From contig AP031437.1 of the NCBI GenBank assembly GCA_042854365.1, positions 372,001 through 436,000 on the forward strand: a stretch of DNA of 64,000 nt, read 5' to 3'. A program made the position numbers and the translations under genes. Each line of letters opens with the position of its first letter. The stretch's first letter is position 1. Shown here in pieces: positions 7,742 to 16,178 of the stretch. The stretch comes from Anaeromassilibacillus sp001305115. Its GTDB lineage: Bacteria > Bacillota > Clostridia > Oscillospirales > Acutalibacteraceae. Below the pieces are notes generated by a model. It did no database searches and was not told where the DNA came from. It saw only the letters and a program-made list of their open reading frames with translations.

Positions 7742-7963
7742 TTTGAAACCTCCTGAGATAACCGGCAGGGGCGCGGGCTCCCTATGGGCAACGGGACCCT
7801 GTCGAGGGAATGGTCGGAAAATCTCTTCAATCAAGGGGGCGTTTTTTGCCGAATCTGCGCATATTTGCGGGCTACAAGTAATTATAGCATATTTCGAAGA
7901 GAAAGCAACCGAACCAGCCCGGCTGGCCTACATACAGCGGTTAATTTTTTATGAACAATCTGC
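7742..7963. other. Intergenic stretch upstream of the surface-protein gene
   Basis: Contains the minus-strand ribosome site at about 7749-7754 and AT-rich sequence that should hold the surface-protein promoter. No gene or strong hairpin was identified. Confidence 0.4.
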
Positions 7964-8134
7964 CTAGAGGTGCAAATCCCATCCGGTCAGCGTATGAATC
8001 AGTGTTTGGTCGTCGCCAAACCCAGTCTGACGCGAATAATAATCCACTTCCAGAATACCGATCGCCAAAACTAAGATACAAAGCGTGCTGTAGAATGAGA
8101 CGGCAAAGATCCGTGCATTTGTATTCCGTTTCAT
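7964..8134 (-). CDS. 56-residue single-pass membrane protein downstream of spoIIP
   Basis: The frame from ATG 8134 to TAG 7964 encodes MKRNTNARIFAVSFYSTLCI and continues with LVLAIGILEVDYYSRQTGFG, then a short acidic/His tail ending in GWDLHL. It has a basic N-terminus, one membrane helix (about residues 8-30) and an extracytoplasmic tail of ~26 residues. AGGAACAGG lies upstream, and the start is only 25 bases after the spoIIP stop, so it belongs to the gpr-spoIIP transcript. Context suggests a role at the engulfment or forespore membranes; no family is recognised. Confidence 0.6.
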   Translation of the reverse strand: MKRNTNARIFAVSFYSTLCILVLAIGILEVDYYSRQTGFGDDQTLIHTLTGWDLHL

Positions 8135-8159
8135 GATACGTCCTGTTCCTTTCCGAGGG

Positions 8160-9227
8160 TTACGTAAGTTGGTTCAATGTTTCTGCCAGGGCTTTTCCGA
8201 AGAGCTGCCCGGAGTACTTTACCTCTTCCAGTGTATTGACTTCTGTGCCAAACTCCACCAGTAAAGAGCCTTTTGTCATGTGCTCGTTGTATTTACGGGG
8301 GCAGAAGCTGAGGGGGCGCGCCAACCCTGGGTATAGATCGGAGAGGCTTTTTTGAACGCGGACTCCTAAGCGAAGATTGTACTCCCAGTCGGGGAATCCC
8401 AGAGTTCCGTCATCGTCACAACCTGAAATAATCATGATTTGGGCAGCTTTCTTCCCCTGGATCATCGCGGTGGGTTTCAGACGGATGCCATCCTGCGTTC
8501 CCATGGCATCGCGGTGAACATCCAATGTGACCTGGATGTCTGGATATTTTTCCAGATTTCGTTGGATGGTTTCGCCAGAGCGGTCGTAAGCACCGTTATA
8601 ACTGGGGTAATCATGACAGGTGGTGTCATGAACCACGCCGAAGCCAGCAGCTTCCAGCTGTTTTTTGATTTCCTCACCTACTGCCACCACATTTTGAGAG
8701 TTGTCCTGTGTGCGGGAAGAACCCGCGAACGCCTCGGTTGTATGTGTGTGGTAAATAAGGATTTGGATGGTTCCGTCCTTTTTCATTTTAACCGCTGGTT
8801 CCTTGGCTAATTCAGCGCCAATGTCGATATCGTGATTTTGATTGGTATTTTTGACCCACATGTTTTCGTATTGAATGCCGGAATTGCTGATACTCAACTC
8901 TTTGACATTTCCAGTGATTGTTTCACTGACGGTACCTGAGGAAACGGAGGAGGAAGACGGTGTGCTGGAAGAACTGGCTGGTTCACTAGAAGAGATTGGG
9001 GCCTGGGAGGACGAGACAGCCGGTGTGCTGGCGACGGTATCCTCGGAAAAGTCTGTGCGAAACGCTTCTGCTGCACCACCCGGAAGGATGAATCCCGCCG
9101 CTGCGAGCGCGGCATCCCCCGCGTGCAGTTCCGGCAGGCGGGCTGCCGTACAGAATACTGCCACAGCGGCAAGCGCTGCAGAACAAAGCATCCGTCCATA
9201 TTGTCGCCAATTTTTCATGTTTTGCAT
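8160..9227 (-). CDS. spoIIP: Stage II sporulation protein P
   Basis: About 355 residues. After an N-terminal anchor helix (residues ~10-28) and a Ser-rich linker comes the SpoIIP amidase/endopeptidase domain with the metal-site motifs LIYHTHTTEAF, LDVHRDAMG and LLVEFGTEVNTLEE. SpoIIP degrades peptidoglycan with SpoIID and SpoIIM (DMP complex) to drive engulfment of the forespore. ATG 9227 follows a GGCGGGGG ribosome site; the upstream extension to 9356 looks non-coding. It lies 190 bases after gpr in the conserved gpr-spoIIP order and is presumably sporulation-sigma dependent. Confidence 0.95.
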   Translation of the reverse strand: MQNMKNWRQYGRMLCSAALAAVAVFCTAARLPELHAGDAALAAAGFILPGGAAEAFRTDFSEDTVASTPAVSSSQAPISSSEPASSSSTPSSSSVSSGTVSETITGNVKELSISNSGIQYENMWVKNTNQNHDIDIGAELAKEPAVKMKKDGTIQILIYHTHTTEAFAGSSRTQDNSQNVVAVGEEIKKQLEAAGFGVVHDTTCHDYPSYNGAYDRSGETIQRNLEKYPDIQVTLDVHRDAMGTQDGIRLKPTAMIQGKKAAQIMIISGCDDDGTLGFPDWEYNLRLGVRVQKSLSDLYPGLARPLSFCPRKYNEHMTKGSLLVEFGTEVNTLEEVKYSGQLFGKALAETLNQLT

Positions 9228-9416
9228 TCCCCCGCCATTCAACCGATTCGGCCCTGCTTTTGACGTACAAAAACCGTAGCCGTGCTTCTTAATGTGTATG
9301 CAGGTCCATAGAAATACAGACCTGTGGAAAAATGGGACATCTTGAAAAAAGCACAATTGGAGAAGAAGCGAGAGTGGGCGTGAATGGCGTCCCCCAGTTT
9401 GGAGAACTTTATGGGG

Positions 9417-10232
9417 TTAGCTGGCCAGGATGGAGAATTCCTCAACAGAAAGCGAGGGGTTTAAGGCGGTATTGATGGCCATGGCGACCATGCGTGCAGC
9501 GCGGGCAATGAGCAAATCGATCTCGCGCGGAGTAACCACCATATTTGCACCGCGCGGAGCAACCTTATCTTTAGGAGCGGCGTATCCAAGCAGATCAGCG
9601 GCAAGTGTGCCGGCGTCCACCACAGTAGGAACGCCAATTCCAACGACTGGGACGCCGAGCGTTTCCCGGCTGAGCTGGGGACGGGCGTTATTGACTCCGG
9701 AGCCGGGGGAGATGCCACTGGTACTGAGCTGTATGGTACATCCCAGGCGGCCTAAGCTGCGCGCTGCCAATGCATCGACTGCGATCACAGCGGCAGGCTG
9801 AAATTCTCGGGCCAACGCGGACAGAAGCTCGCGGGTTTCGACTCCTGTACAGCCCAACACCCCTGTGCTGACCACTGCGACGGGGCGCAAGCCGTCCAGC
9901 CCCGTGACCCGTGCAATCTCTCCCCGGATGTGTCGCGTTGCAAGAACCTGTTCTGCGGTTTGCGGTCCCAAAGCATCCGGGGTGATCGCTCGATTGCCAA
10001 GACCTGCCACCAAAACAAGCCCTTTTTCTGGCAGAAGTGCACGGAGTTCATCGCGCAGTTGGTGCAGAAGTTCGTCCCCACTGTCGATATGATCCGAGAT
10101 GGCAGGGACCTCCAACGTGATATATTCCGCGCCGTTTTCTCGTATGCGTGTAATTGTACAATTCTTCTTTTTCTCTACCCGCTGGCTTGCTGGCTCCGTA
10201 TATTCCAGCGCAAGGTCGGTACGGTATTCCAT
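9417..10232 (-). CDS. gpr: Germination protease GPR
   Basis: About 271 residues, clearly GPR: an N-terminal 'RTDLALEYTEPASQ' followed by 'LVLVAGLGNRAITPDALGP', 'VSTGVLGCTGVETRE', and the C-terminal 'MVVTPREIDLLIARAARM'. GPR is a tetrameric aspartic-type protease unique to spore formers. It is made as a zymogen, self-processes, and degrades small acid-soluble spore proteins at germination. The N-terminal acidic residues before TDLALE mark the autoprocessing region. ATG 10232 is preferred to 10238 because GGGAG lies 8 bases upstream. It is transcribed with spoIIP and divergent from rpsT. Confidence 0.96.
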   Translation of the reverse strand: MEYRTDLALEYTEPASQRVEKKKNCTITRIRENGAEYITLEVPAISDHIDSGDELLHQLRDELRALLPEKGLVLVAGLGNRAITPDALGPQTAEQVLATRHIRGEIARVTGLDGLRPVAVVSTGVLGCTGVETRELLSALAREFQPAAVIAVDALAARSLGRLGCTIQLSTSGISPGSGVNNARPQLSRETLGVPVVGIGVPTVVDAGTLAADLLGYAAPKDKVAPRGANMVVTPREIDLLIARAARMVAMAINTALNPSLSVEEFSILAS

Positions 10233-10287
10233 ATACATTTCTCCCTTTTGTGATTTCGTAGAAAGGCGCTGCTTTTTCAGAAAAAGC

Positions 10288-10316
10288 TTGATTTTTTGGA
10301 ACCTTAATGGTAGAAT
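10288..10316 (+). promoter_or_regulatory. Sigma-A promoter of rpsT
   Basis: TTGATT (10288-10293), a 17-base spacer and TAGAAT (10311-10316), placing the start about 30 bases before the rpsT ribosome site. Confidence 0.65.
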
Positions 10317-10351
10317 AAAAACTACATGACAGCACCAAAGGAGGTGGAACT

Positions 10352-10615
10352 ATGCCGAATATTAAATCTGCTAAGAAGCGCGTGAAGGTGACTGCTACAA
10401 AGACGCTTATCAATAAAGCATTCAACTCCAGCCTGAAGACGGAGATCAAAAAAGCAAACCTTGCAGTAGAGACCGGTGCGGAAAATAAGGCTGAGGCCGT
10501 CCGTGTTGCGGTGAAGAAGATCGATCAGGCGGCTGCAAAGGGCATTCTGCATAAGAACGCAGCTGCGAGAAAGAAGTCCGCTCTCGTTCGCAAGCTGAAC
10601 GGTGCGCAGGCTTAA
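10352..10615 (+). CDS. rpsT: 30S ribosomal protein S20
   Basis: 87 residues, Lys/Ala rich: MPNIKSAKKRVKVTATKTLI at the N-terminus and 'KGILHKNAAARKKSALVRKL' at the C-terminus, the typical S20 three-helix bundle that binds 16S rRNA early in 30S assembly. AAAGGAGG precedes ATG 10352. It is monocistronic, between its own promoter and a strong terminator. In spore formers rpsT is commonly divergent from gpr, as here. Confidence 0.98.
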   Translation: MPNIKSAKKRVKVTATKTLINKAFNSSLKTEIKKANLAVETGAENKAEAVRVAVKKIDQAAAKGILHKNAAARKKSALVRKLNGAQA

Positions 10616-10638
10616 GTCGAATACGCGAGGAAAAGCTG

Positions 10639-10665
10639 AAAGCAGAGCATATGCTCTGCTTTTTC
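10639..10665 (+). terminator. rpsT terminator
   Basis: Perfect inverted repeat AAGCAGAGCAT/ATGCTCTGCTT (10640-10661) followed by TTTTCTC. Confidence 0.85.
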
Positions 10666-10704
10666 TCATATTGCATGGGAAATCATTTCCAAGGGGAATT
10701 TCAT

Positions 10705-10733
10705 TTGACTTTTTGTAGGAAAACGGTTATCAT
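10705..10733 (+). promoter_or_regulatory. Sigma-A promoter of the 50-residue protein
   Basis: TTGACT (10705-10710), a 17-base spacer and TATCAT (10728-10733). The transcript would begin with a GC-rich inverted repeat (10760-10799) before the ribosome site. Confidence 0.65.
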
Positions 10734-10825
10734 ATAGATAACAATTTGGTTGTATCAACAAGCTCCTCGCCGCGGCGGCGTTCCCCGGCCTGCCGGGCTT
10801 GTATTTACAAATGGAGGTGCTCGCA

Positions 10826-10978
10826 TTGAAAAAAGGAAATAACTTTGCTGTTTTTATTACAATTGTTTCTGCTCTTGCAGCTGTAGCCGCTGCTGCTGTG
10901 GCTGTTGTCCTCTTTTTTGAAAAGAAGCGGAAGGACGAAGAGGAGCTTGAGCACTATTTGGATTGCTCCATTCAGTGA
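10826..10978 (+). CDS. 50-residue membrane protein with charged C-terminal tail
   Basis: TTG 10826 lies 8 bases after GGAGG. It encodes MKKGNNFAVFITIVSALAAV, an Ala/Val-rich membrane helix to about residue 31, and a tail EKKRKDEEELEHYLDCSIQ. An in-frame ATG at 10811 overlaps the ribosome site and is unlikely. The gene has its own consensus promoter and a strong terminator, so it is a genuine transcription unit despite its size. Type I topology with a mixed-charge cytoplasmic tail; no family recognised. Confidence 0.65.
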   Translation: MKKGNNFAVFITIVSALAAVAAAAVAVVLFFEKKRKDEEELEHYLDCSIQ

Positions 10979-11014
10979 GGACGGAGATTTTCTTCCGTAT
11001 GGACGGGAAAGGAT

Positions 11015-11046
11015 ACGGGCAGGTATGCTACCTGCCCGTTTTATTT
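11015..11046. terminator. Bidirectional terminator
   Basis: ACGGGCAGGTA/TACCTGCCCGT with a 3-base loop (11015-11039), T-rich on the + side (TTTTATTTTTG), between the small membrane protein (+) and spoVAE (-). Confidence 0.85.
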
Positions 11047-11199
11047 TTGTGTCTTCTCCGGAATTCCCGCCACCGTTCAATGTCACGGCGTGTTTTTTCA
11101 TAGATATGCTTCAGAAGTTTGTACAATAACATGCCGATAAAGCGTCCCTGTAGGATGCGAAGGCCACGGTAAGCATATTTCCCATATCGGACATAGCGA

Positions 11200-11556
11200 T
11201 TAGCTCTTATCTCCGGGTTTTGAAAATATCGCGGCGAGATAGCCAAAGAATACTGCGGCGGCAATCCCCGCTGCTCCCGCCGTCAGTCCACCGGTAAATA
11301 TACCCAGGAATCCTTTTTCCCGGATTGCTTCCAGGGTTCCCTTTGCCATATTGTAGCCAAATCCCGTCAGGGGAACTGTAGCGCCTGCACCTGCAAAATC
11401 GACCAAAGGCTCATAGAGGCCAAGCCCACCCAGAACAACCCCAAGCGTAACAAATAGGACCAAAATACGGGCTGGAGTCAGCTTGGTGTAATCGATTAAC
11501 AGCTGACCGACGACGCAGATCGCTCCGCCGACAACGAATGCCCAAACATATTCCAT
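11200..11556 (-). CDS. spoVAE: Stage V sporulation protein AE
   Basis: About 118 residues, all hydrophobic segments of SpoVAE type: 'WAFVVGGAICVVGQLLIDY' then 'VLFVTLGVVLGGLGLYEPL' and 'FGYNMAKGTLEAIREKGFLG'. SpoVA proteins form the channel in the spore inner membrane that takes up Ca-dipicolinate during sporulation and releases it at germination. ATG 11556 is behind GAGGTG; the upstream GTG lacks a site. spoVAC and spoVAD, normally adjacent, are not in this window, so this is an isolated copy or the end of a rearranged operon. Confidence 0.93.
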   Translation of the reverse strand: MEYVWAFVVGGAICVVGQLLIDYTKLTPARILVLFVTLGVVLGGLGLYEPLVDFAGAGATVPLTGFGYNMAKGTLEAIREKGFLGIFTGGLTAGAAGIAAAVFFGYLAAIFSKPGDKS

Positions 11557-11753
11557 ATGTTTCACCTCATGGATTAGTATGAGGAAAGGGCTGCCATTTT
11601 ATGCAAAATGTGATTGGATTGCTGCCTAGAAAAAAGGCTAAAGCGTACGGCATGGAACGTTTTGAAATCAATGAGAGTGACCGGGGAATAGCTTTTGAAA
11701 AATTTTCTTTGTACCGGTGGTATTCCTTATAAATGGAAAGGGAGGGACGCTGT

Positions 11754-12251
11754 ATGAAAAAGGCGATATGCACCGCGGTTTTGTTAGGGGCCTGTGCAGC
11801 ACTGATTGGCTGCACGACAACTTCTCTGCAAGGACCGGAAACGGTTTCTCATCGAATTGAAACATCCACATCCTTGGTACAGCCTTCTTCTGAAGAGGAG
11901 GAGATGGTTACAGATGGCTTTTCGCTTTCTGTGCAGGAAGGAACAATTCTGCCCGCCCCGAAGGAAATTGTAATCATCATCAATAATGGGACGGAAAAGG
12001 AAGTCGGATATGGGGAGAACTATTGGCTGGAACGTCAGACAGACAATGGCCGATGGGAGAAGCTGGACTATTTACCGGATGCTGCCTGGCATGACATCGG
12101 AATATTGGCAAGCCCTCACTCCCGCAGCGAACACCGGATTCATCCGGTGGATTCCTATGGGGAAGATGCCCTTTCGCCGGGGCACTATCGCTATGGAAAT
12201 ACGTTTGGCGGCGAAATATATTATGCAGAGTTTGATATTGTCGCATCTTAA
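11754..12251 (+). CDS. Lipoprotein with an immunoglobulin-like domain
   Basis: 165 residues. The signal peptide MKKAICTAVLLGACAALIGC has a lipobox (LIGC) with Cys 20, so the protein should be diacylglycerol-anchored on the outer face of the membrane. The mature part has an acidic Ser-rich linker and a beta-rich domain with 'YGENYWLERQTDNGRWEKL' and a closing 'LSPGHYRYGNTFGGEIYYAEF', which resembles the bacterial Ig-like (Big_14-type) domain. ATG 11754 follows GGGAGGG. Its role is unknown; it stands alone, convergent on nothing. Confidence 0.75.
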   Translation: MKKAICTAVLLGACAALIGCTTTSLQGPETVSHRIETSTSLVQPSSEEEEMVTDGFSLSVQEGTILPAPKEIVIIINNGTEKEVGYGENYWLERQTDNGRWEKLDYLPDAAWHDIGILASPHSRSEHRIHPVDSYGEDALSPGHYRYGNTFGGEIYYAEFDIVAS

Positions 12252-12479
12252 GATGTTTCGAAAATGCATCTGTAATCATTGGTCTTTTGTTTCGAATACT
12301 TTTCATGAAAGCGAATCCATTATACATGGATTTTTGAACGGTCAAATGAATAAAGAAACAGGTGATTGTCATGAAAAGGATTTGTGTGTTATGATATTTT
12401 ATCAAAGAAGGCTGTAACAAAGACCTGAATTGGCGCAAGAGTAGGAAGAGTTAAGGAGCAACGACAGAATAGAACGTTT

Positions 12480-12765
12480 TCCAAAGGGCCGATCATCATT
12501 CCAGTTTACAATGTAGGGCAATATGTATCAGAATGTTTGGATAGTGTCGTTAATCAGACAGTAGTAAATATGGAAATATTTGTGTGAATGATAGTCCTAC
12601 GGATCGTTCAGGCAAAATTTTGGAGCGCTAGGCGAAGAAAGATAACCGTATCACTGCTATAAATCGAAAATACTGCGCAAAATGAAAGGGGTTCTTCGCT
12701 GCTATCGTGAGCATGGAATGTCCTATACGCTCAATTGTATACGTGTAAGCCTGTTTGGAAGATAA
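12480..12765 (+). pseudogene. Decayed family 2 glycosyltransferase (internal deletion and frameshifts)
   Basis: A GT2 N-terminus is readable: PIIIPVYNVGQYVSECLDSV and NQTVVNMEIFV, then a stop. After a frame change the next block resembles 'NDSPTDRSGKILE..YAKKDNRITAINRKY'. This jumps straight to a typical GT2 C-terminal end, MKGVLRCYREHGMSYTLNCI and RVSLFGR, stopping at 12763-12765. Some 200 residues of the middle are missing. No start codon with a ribosome site is present. It is probably the relic of a capsule or wall polysaccharide gene. Confidence 0.8.
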
Positions 12766-12838
12766 GTCCTTTTCGTTGTTAAGGAAAATTTAGCAGCTGC
12801 GGTTATACCTTGTGCTGGAAGTTCGGCTGTTGCTGTGA

Positions 12839-12844
12839 TATAAT
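12839..12844 (+). promoter_or_regulatory. Extended -10 promoter of lepA-hemW
   Basis: TGATATAAT (extended TGn plus TATAAT, 12836-12844), 43 bases before the lepA start codon. There is no good -35, as expected for extended -10 promoters. Confidence 0.5.
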
Positions 12845-12886
12845 CTATCCGTGTATTTTAATAGGAAATGGAAACGGGTGATTCAT

Positions 12887-14695
12887 TTGTCAATACCACG
12901 CGAACGAATCCGCAATTTTAGTATTATTGCCCACATCGATCACGGTAAGAGTACGTTGGCGGATCGCATATTGGAGCAGACGAAATCAGTCGCGCTGCGC
13001 GACATGGAAGATCAGATTTTGGACGACATGGACTTGGAGAGAGAGCGTGGAATCACGATCAAAGCCCATGCAGTTACATTGGTATATCACGCAAAGGACG
13101 ATCAGGACTATGTGTTCAATCTGATCGATACGCCTGGTCATGTGGACTTTAACTATGAGGTATCGCGCTCTCTGGCAGCATGTGAAGGAGCGGTCTTGGT
13201 GGTGGATGCCTCACAGGGGATTGAGGCCCAGACTCTGGCCAACACCTATTTGGCAGTGGATGCGGGATTGGAGATTGTGCCAGTTATCAATAAGATCGAT
13301 TTACCGAGTGCCCAGCCAGAACATGTGCGGCAGGAGATTGAGGACGTGATCGGTATTCCAGCGGATGAGGCTCCTTGTATTTCGGCAAAGATGGGGACCA
13401 ATATCGGCGCGGTGATGGAACAAATCGTCAAACAGGTTCCACCGCCCGAGGGCGAGGAAGACGCCCCTCTGCGCGCATTGATCTTCGATTCCTACTACGA
13501 TGCCTATAAGGGCGTCATCGCGCATGTACGCATCAAGGATGGGACGGTTCACCCCGGCGATACCATCCGTATGATGAGTGTAGGCAGTGAGTTTACGGTA
13601 GTGGAATGCGGCTACATGCGCGCCACCAGTTTTGAACCGATGGACTGTCTGCGCGCAGGCGAGGTTGGTTATATTGCGGCATCGATCAAGGCGGTCCGTG
13701 AAGCGCGTGTCGGGGACACCATTACCCGGGCGGACAATCCGGCAAAGGAGCCACTGCCGGGATACCGTGCAGTACAGCCCATGGTGTTCTGTGGGATCTA
13801 TCCCGCGGATGGAGCAAAATATCCGGATCTGCGGGATGCGCTGGAGAAATTGCAGCTCAATGACGCGGCGCTCTCCTTTGAGCCAGAGACCTCCATCGCG
13901 CTGGGCTTTGGATTCCGCTGTGGTTTTTTGGGGCTTTTGCATATGGAGATCATCCAGGAGCGCCTGGAACGGGAATACAATTTGGACATTATTACGACTG
14001 CGCCAAGCGTTGTCTACCATATCACAAAGACGGACGGAGAGATGATCGCGATCGACAACCCGACCAATTATCCGGACCCATCGTTGATAGCGCAGGCGGA
14101 GGAACCGATCACCAATGCCCACATTTATACACCGAAGGAATACGTGGGCAATATTATGGATCTTTGTCAGGAACGCCGCGGTATTTTTAAGGACATGAAT
14201 TATATTGACACAGACCGTGTCGATATTCACTATGAGTTGCCTCTCAATGAGATCATTTACGACTTTTTCGACGCGCTGAAATCGCGTACGCGCGGTTATG
14301 CCAGCTTTGACTATGAGCTGGCCGGTTACCAAAAGAGCAACCTAGTCAAACTGGACATCATGCTCAATGGCGAAGTCGTGGATGCATTGTCGTTTATCAT
14401 TCATGCGGACAAGGCATATCCCCGTGCACGCAAAATGGCAGAAAAGCTGCGCGAAAAAATTCCGCGCCAGCTCTTCGAAGTACCGATTCAAGCTTGCGTG
14501 GGGGGACGGATTATTGCCCGTGAAACGGTCAAAGCGTTGCGCAAGGATGTTTTGGCGAAATGTTATGGCGGCGACATTAGCAGAAAGAAGAAGCTGCTCG
14601 AGAAGCAGAAGGAAGGTAAGAAGCGCATGCGCCAGCTGGGAACCGTCGAGGTCCCGCAGGAAGCGTTTATGAGTGTGCTGAAACTGGATGAGTAA
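12887..14695 (+). CDS. lepA: Elongation factor 4 (LepA), ribosome-associated GTPase
   Basis: 602 residues, the usual LepA length. G1 AHIDHGKST, G2 region RGITIKA, G3 DTPGHVDF and G4 NKIDLP are intact, followed by domains II, III and V-like, and the LepA-specific C-terminal domain with a basic 'SRKKKLLEKQKEGKKRMRQL' end. EF4 back-translocates or remodels ribosomes and helps 30S assembly. Family proteins begin 'MSxPRERIRNFSIIAHID', which here coincides with TTG 12887; GGGTGA is just upstream. Its last codons overlap hemW, a conserved lepA-hemW pairing. Confidence 0.96.
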   Translation: MSIPRERIRNFSIIAHIDHGKSTLADRILEQTKSVALRDMEDQILDDMDLERERGITIKAHAVTLVYHAKDDQDYVFNLIDTPGHVDFNYEVSRSLAACEGAVLVVDASQGIEAQTLANTYLAVDAGLEIVPVINKIDLPSAQPEHVRQEIEDVIGIPADEAPCISAKMGTNIGAVMEQIVKQVPPPEGEEDAPLRALIFDSYYDAYKGVIAHVRIKDGTVHPGDTIRMMSVGSEFTVVECGYMRATSFEPMDCLRAGEVGYIAASIKAVREARVGDTITRADNPAKEPLPGYRAVQPMVFCGIYPADGAKYPDLRDALEKLQLNDAALSFEPETSIALGFGFRCGFLGLLHMEIIQERLEREYNLDIITTAPSVVYHITKTDGEMIAIDNPTNYPDPSLIAQAEEPITNAHIYTPKEYVGNIMDLCQERRGIFKDMNYIDTDRVDIHYELPLNEIIYDFFDALKSRTRGYASFDYELAGYQKSNLVKLDIMLNGEVVDALSFIIHADKAYPRARKMAEKLREKIPRQLFEVPIQACVGGRIIARETVKALRKDVLAKCYGGDISRKKKLLEKQKEGKKRMRQLGTVEVPQEAFMSVLKLDE

Positions 14696-15806
14696 GATTG
14701 GGCTGTATTTGCATGTGCCGTTTTGTGAAAAGAAATGTCCCTATTGTGATTTCTATTCCATACATGCCTCTGAGGAATGGTTAAATTTATATACGGATTG
14801 TATGATTAAAAGAATGCAATACAATTCGTTTAAATTAGGCCGTTTGGCGGACACTCTCTATTTTGGGGGAGGCACGCCCAGTTTATTGAGGGGAACCCGG
14901 ATAGCGCGTCTGATAAAACAAGCGAAAATTTCCTTTGGCTTACAGGATGCGGAGATAACCGCAGAGGTCAATCCCGGTATCGACCTGGACGATTTTTTAC
15001 AGGGCTTTCGGGCAGAGGGGGGCAATCGCCTATCGATCGGGATGCAGTCGGCGGATGACCGGGAACTCAAGCTCTTGGGCAGGCGGCACACGTTTGCACA
15101 GGTGGTACAGGCTGTAGAGACTGCGCGTAGAGTAGGCATCGACAACCTTTCCCTGGATCTAATGCTTGGTATCCCTGGCCAAACGGTGGAAAGCGCCAAG
15201 CGTTCGGCGGCCGTTTGTGCCGAGTTAGGAGTGCCGCATGTGTCGGCCTACCTCCTGAAAATTGAGCCAAACACGGCCTTTTATCAGCGCAGAGAGCAGC
15301 TGCAATTGCCGGACGAAGAAGAGGCATGTACTCTGTATGAAGCGGTCTGTGACGAATTGGAGCGGCATGGTTTAAGACAATACGAAATCTCCAATTTTGC
15401 CAAGCCGGGCTTTGAGAGCCGTCACAATCTGAAATATTGGCATTGTGAAGAATATCTGGGACTTGGCCCTGCAGCACACTCCTTTCTAAGTGGAAGGCGT
15501 TTTTATGAAACGCGCGATCTTCGCGCATTTTTAGCTGGACAGCCGCCCATAGAGGACGTAGACGCCGAGATACCTGCGGGGAGTCCGAAAGAATACGCCA
15601 TGTTGGCACTCCGATTAACAGAGGGATTGCAGGATCAAAAATACAGCGCACGCTTTGGAATTTCCCTCCCAACGCATTGGAAACGCAGTGCGCAGAACTA
15701 TGCACATGCAGGTCTGACAGAATGTTGGCCGGGAGGGTTCCGATTTACCCGAAAAGGTTTTTTAGTTTCGAATGCTCTGCTTGCAAAGATTTTATACGAA
15801 TCGTAA
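14688..15806 (+). CDS. hemW: Radical SAM heme chaperone HemW
   Basis: 372 residues. The radical-SAM cluster motif CEKKCPYCDF is at residues ~13-22, followed by the glycine-rich FGGGTPSLL SAM site, 'RLSIGMQSADDRELKLLGR' and the C-terminal HemN/HemW-type domain. HemW binds heme and inserts it into respiratory proteins; it is often misannotated as coproporphyrinogen dehydrogenase. The start ATG 14688 lies inside the lepA stop region (8-base overlap), so translation is coupled. Confidence 0.94.
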   Translation: MSKIGLYLHVPFCEKKCPYCDFYSIHASEEWLNLYTDCMIKRMQYNSFKLGRLADTLYFGGGTPSLLRGTRIARLIKQAKISFGLQDAEITAEVNPGIDLDDFLQGFRAEGGNRLSIGMQSADDRELKLLGRRHTFAQVVQAVETARRVGIDNLSLDLMLGIPGQTVESAKRSAAVCAELGVPHVSAYLLKIEPNTAFYQRREQLQLPDEEEACTLYEAVCDELERHGLRQYEISNFAKPGFESRHNLKYWHCEEYLGLGPAAHSFLSGRRFYETRDLRAFLAGQPPIEDVDAEIPAGSPKEYAMLALRLTEGLQDQKYSARFGISLPTHWKRSAQNYAHAGLTECWPGGFRFTRKGFLVSNALLAKILYES

Positions 15807-16057
15807 TATTATATATAATAATACAAATAGAATATTCTGTTGTTGGCGTATGTCCTTTTTGTATGGGAACTTTAAAAGGAGAGCGTTCCAATTGAGGGAG
15901 TCCTTTTGGCGGTAATTTCGGATGCTTGTTTGATTGTTCAGGCCAATGATACACCCTTTGGCGATTGGAAAATGGGCATATCGCCTGTTATACAGCGGAT
16001 CATTCGTTCATCCTGAGATTTTTAAATCTTTTGGATGATGGAAAGTGGAAGAGAAGA
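15807..16057. other. Intergenic stretch after hemW
   Basis: Begins with an AT-rich run (TATTATATATAATAATAC) and contains AAAAGGAGAG at 15874-15883 followed by a TTG (15893), but the frame from that TTG closes after 7 codons. I see no credible gene; it may hold remnants. Confidence 0.3.
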
Positions 16058-16103
16058 AAAGGCCCTGCATCCGGTGTAGAACACTGGATGCAGGGCCTTT
16101 TTT
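16058..16103 (+). terminator. lepA-hemW terminator
   Basis: 18-base stem 16060-16077/16081-16099 (one G-U) followed by TTTTTT. Confidence 0.85.
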
Positions 16104-16178
16104 AGACAATTTAGGGTTTCCCTCTGTACCGATTTTATCAGACGCCTTGCTTTCTTGGGGAACCGCCAAACCGTCTGT

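Noticed and set aside
11028..11264. 78-codon minus-strand frame overlapping the end of spoVAE
   Set aside because: The Lys/Arg-rich product looks vaguely protein-like, but it starts inside spoVAE without a ribosome site and its stop falls in the terminator hairpin.
13301..14332. 343-codon frame antisense to lepA
   Set aside because: Lies fully inside lepA, has no ribosome site and no recognisable domain.
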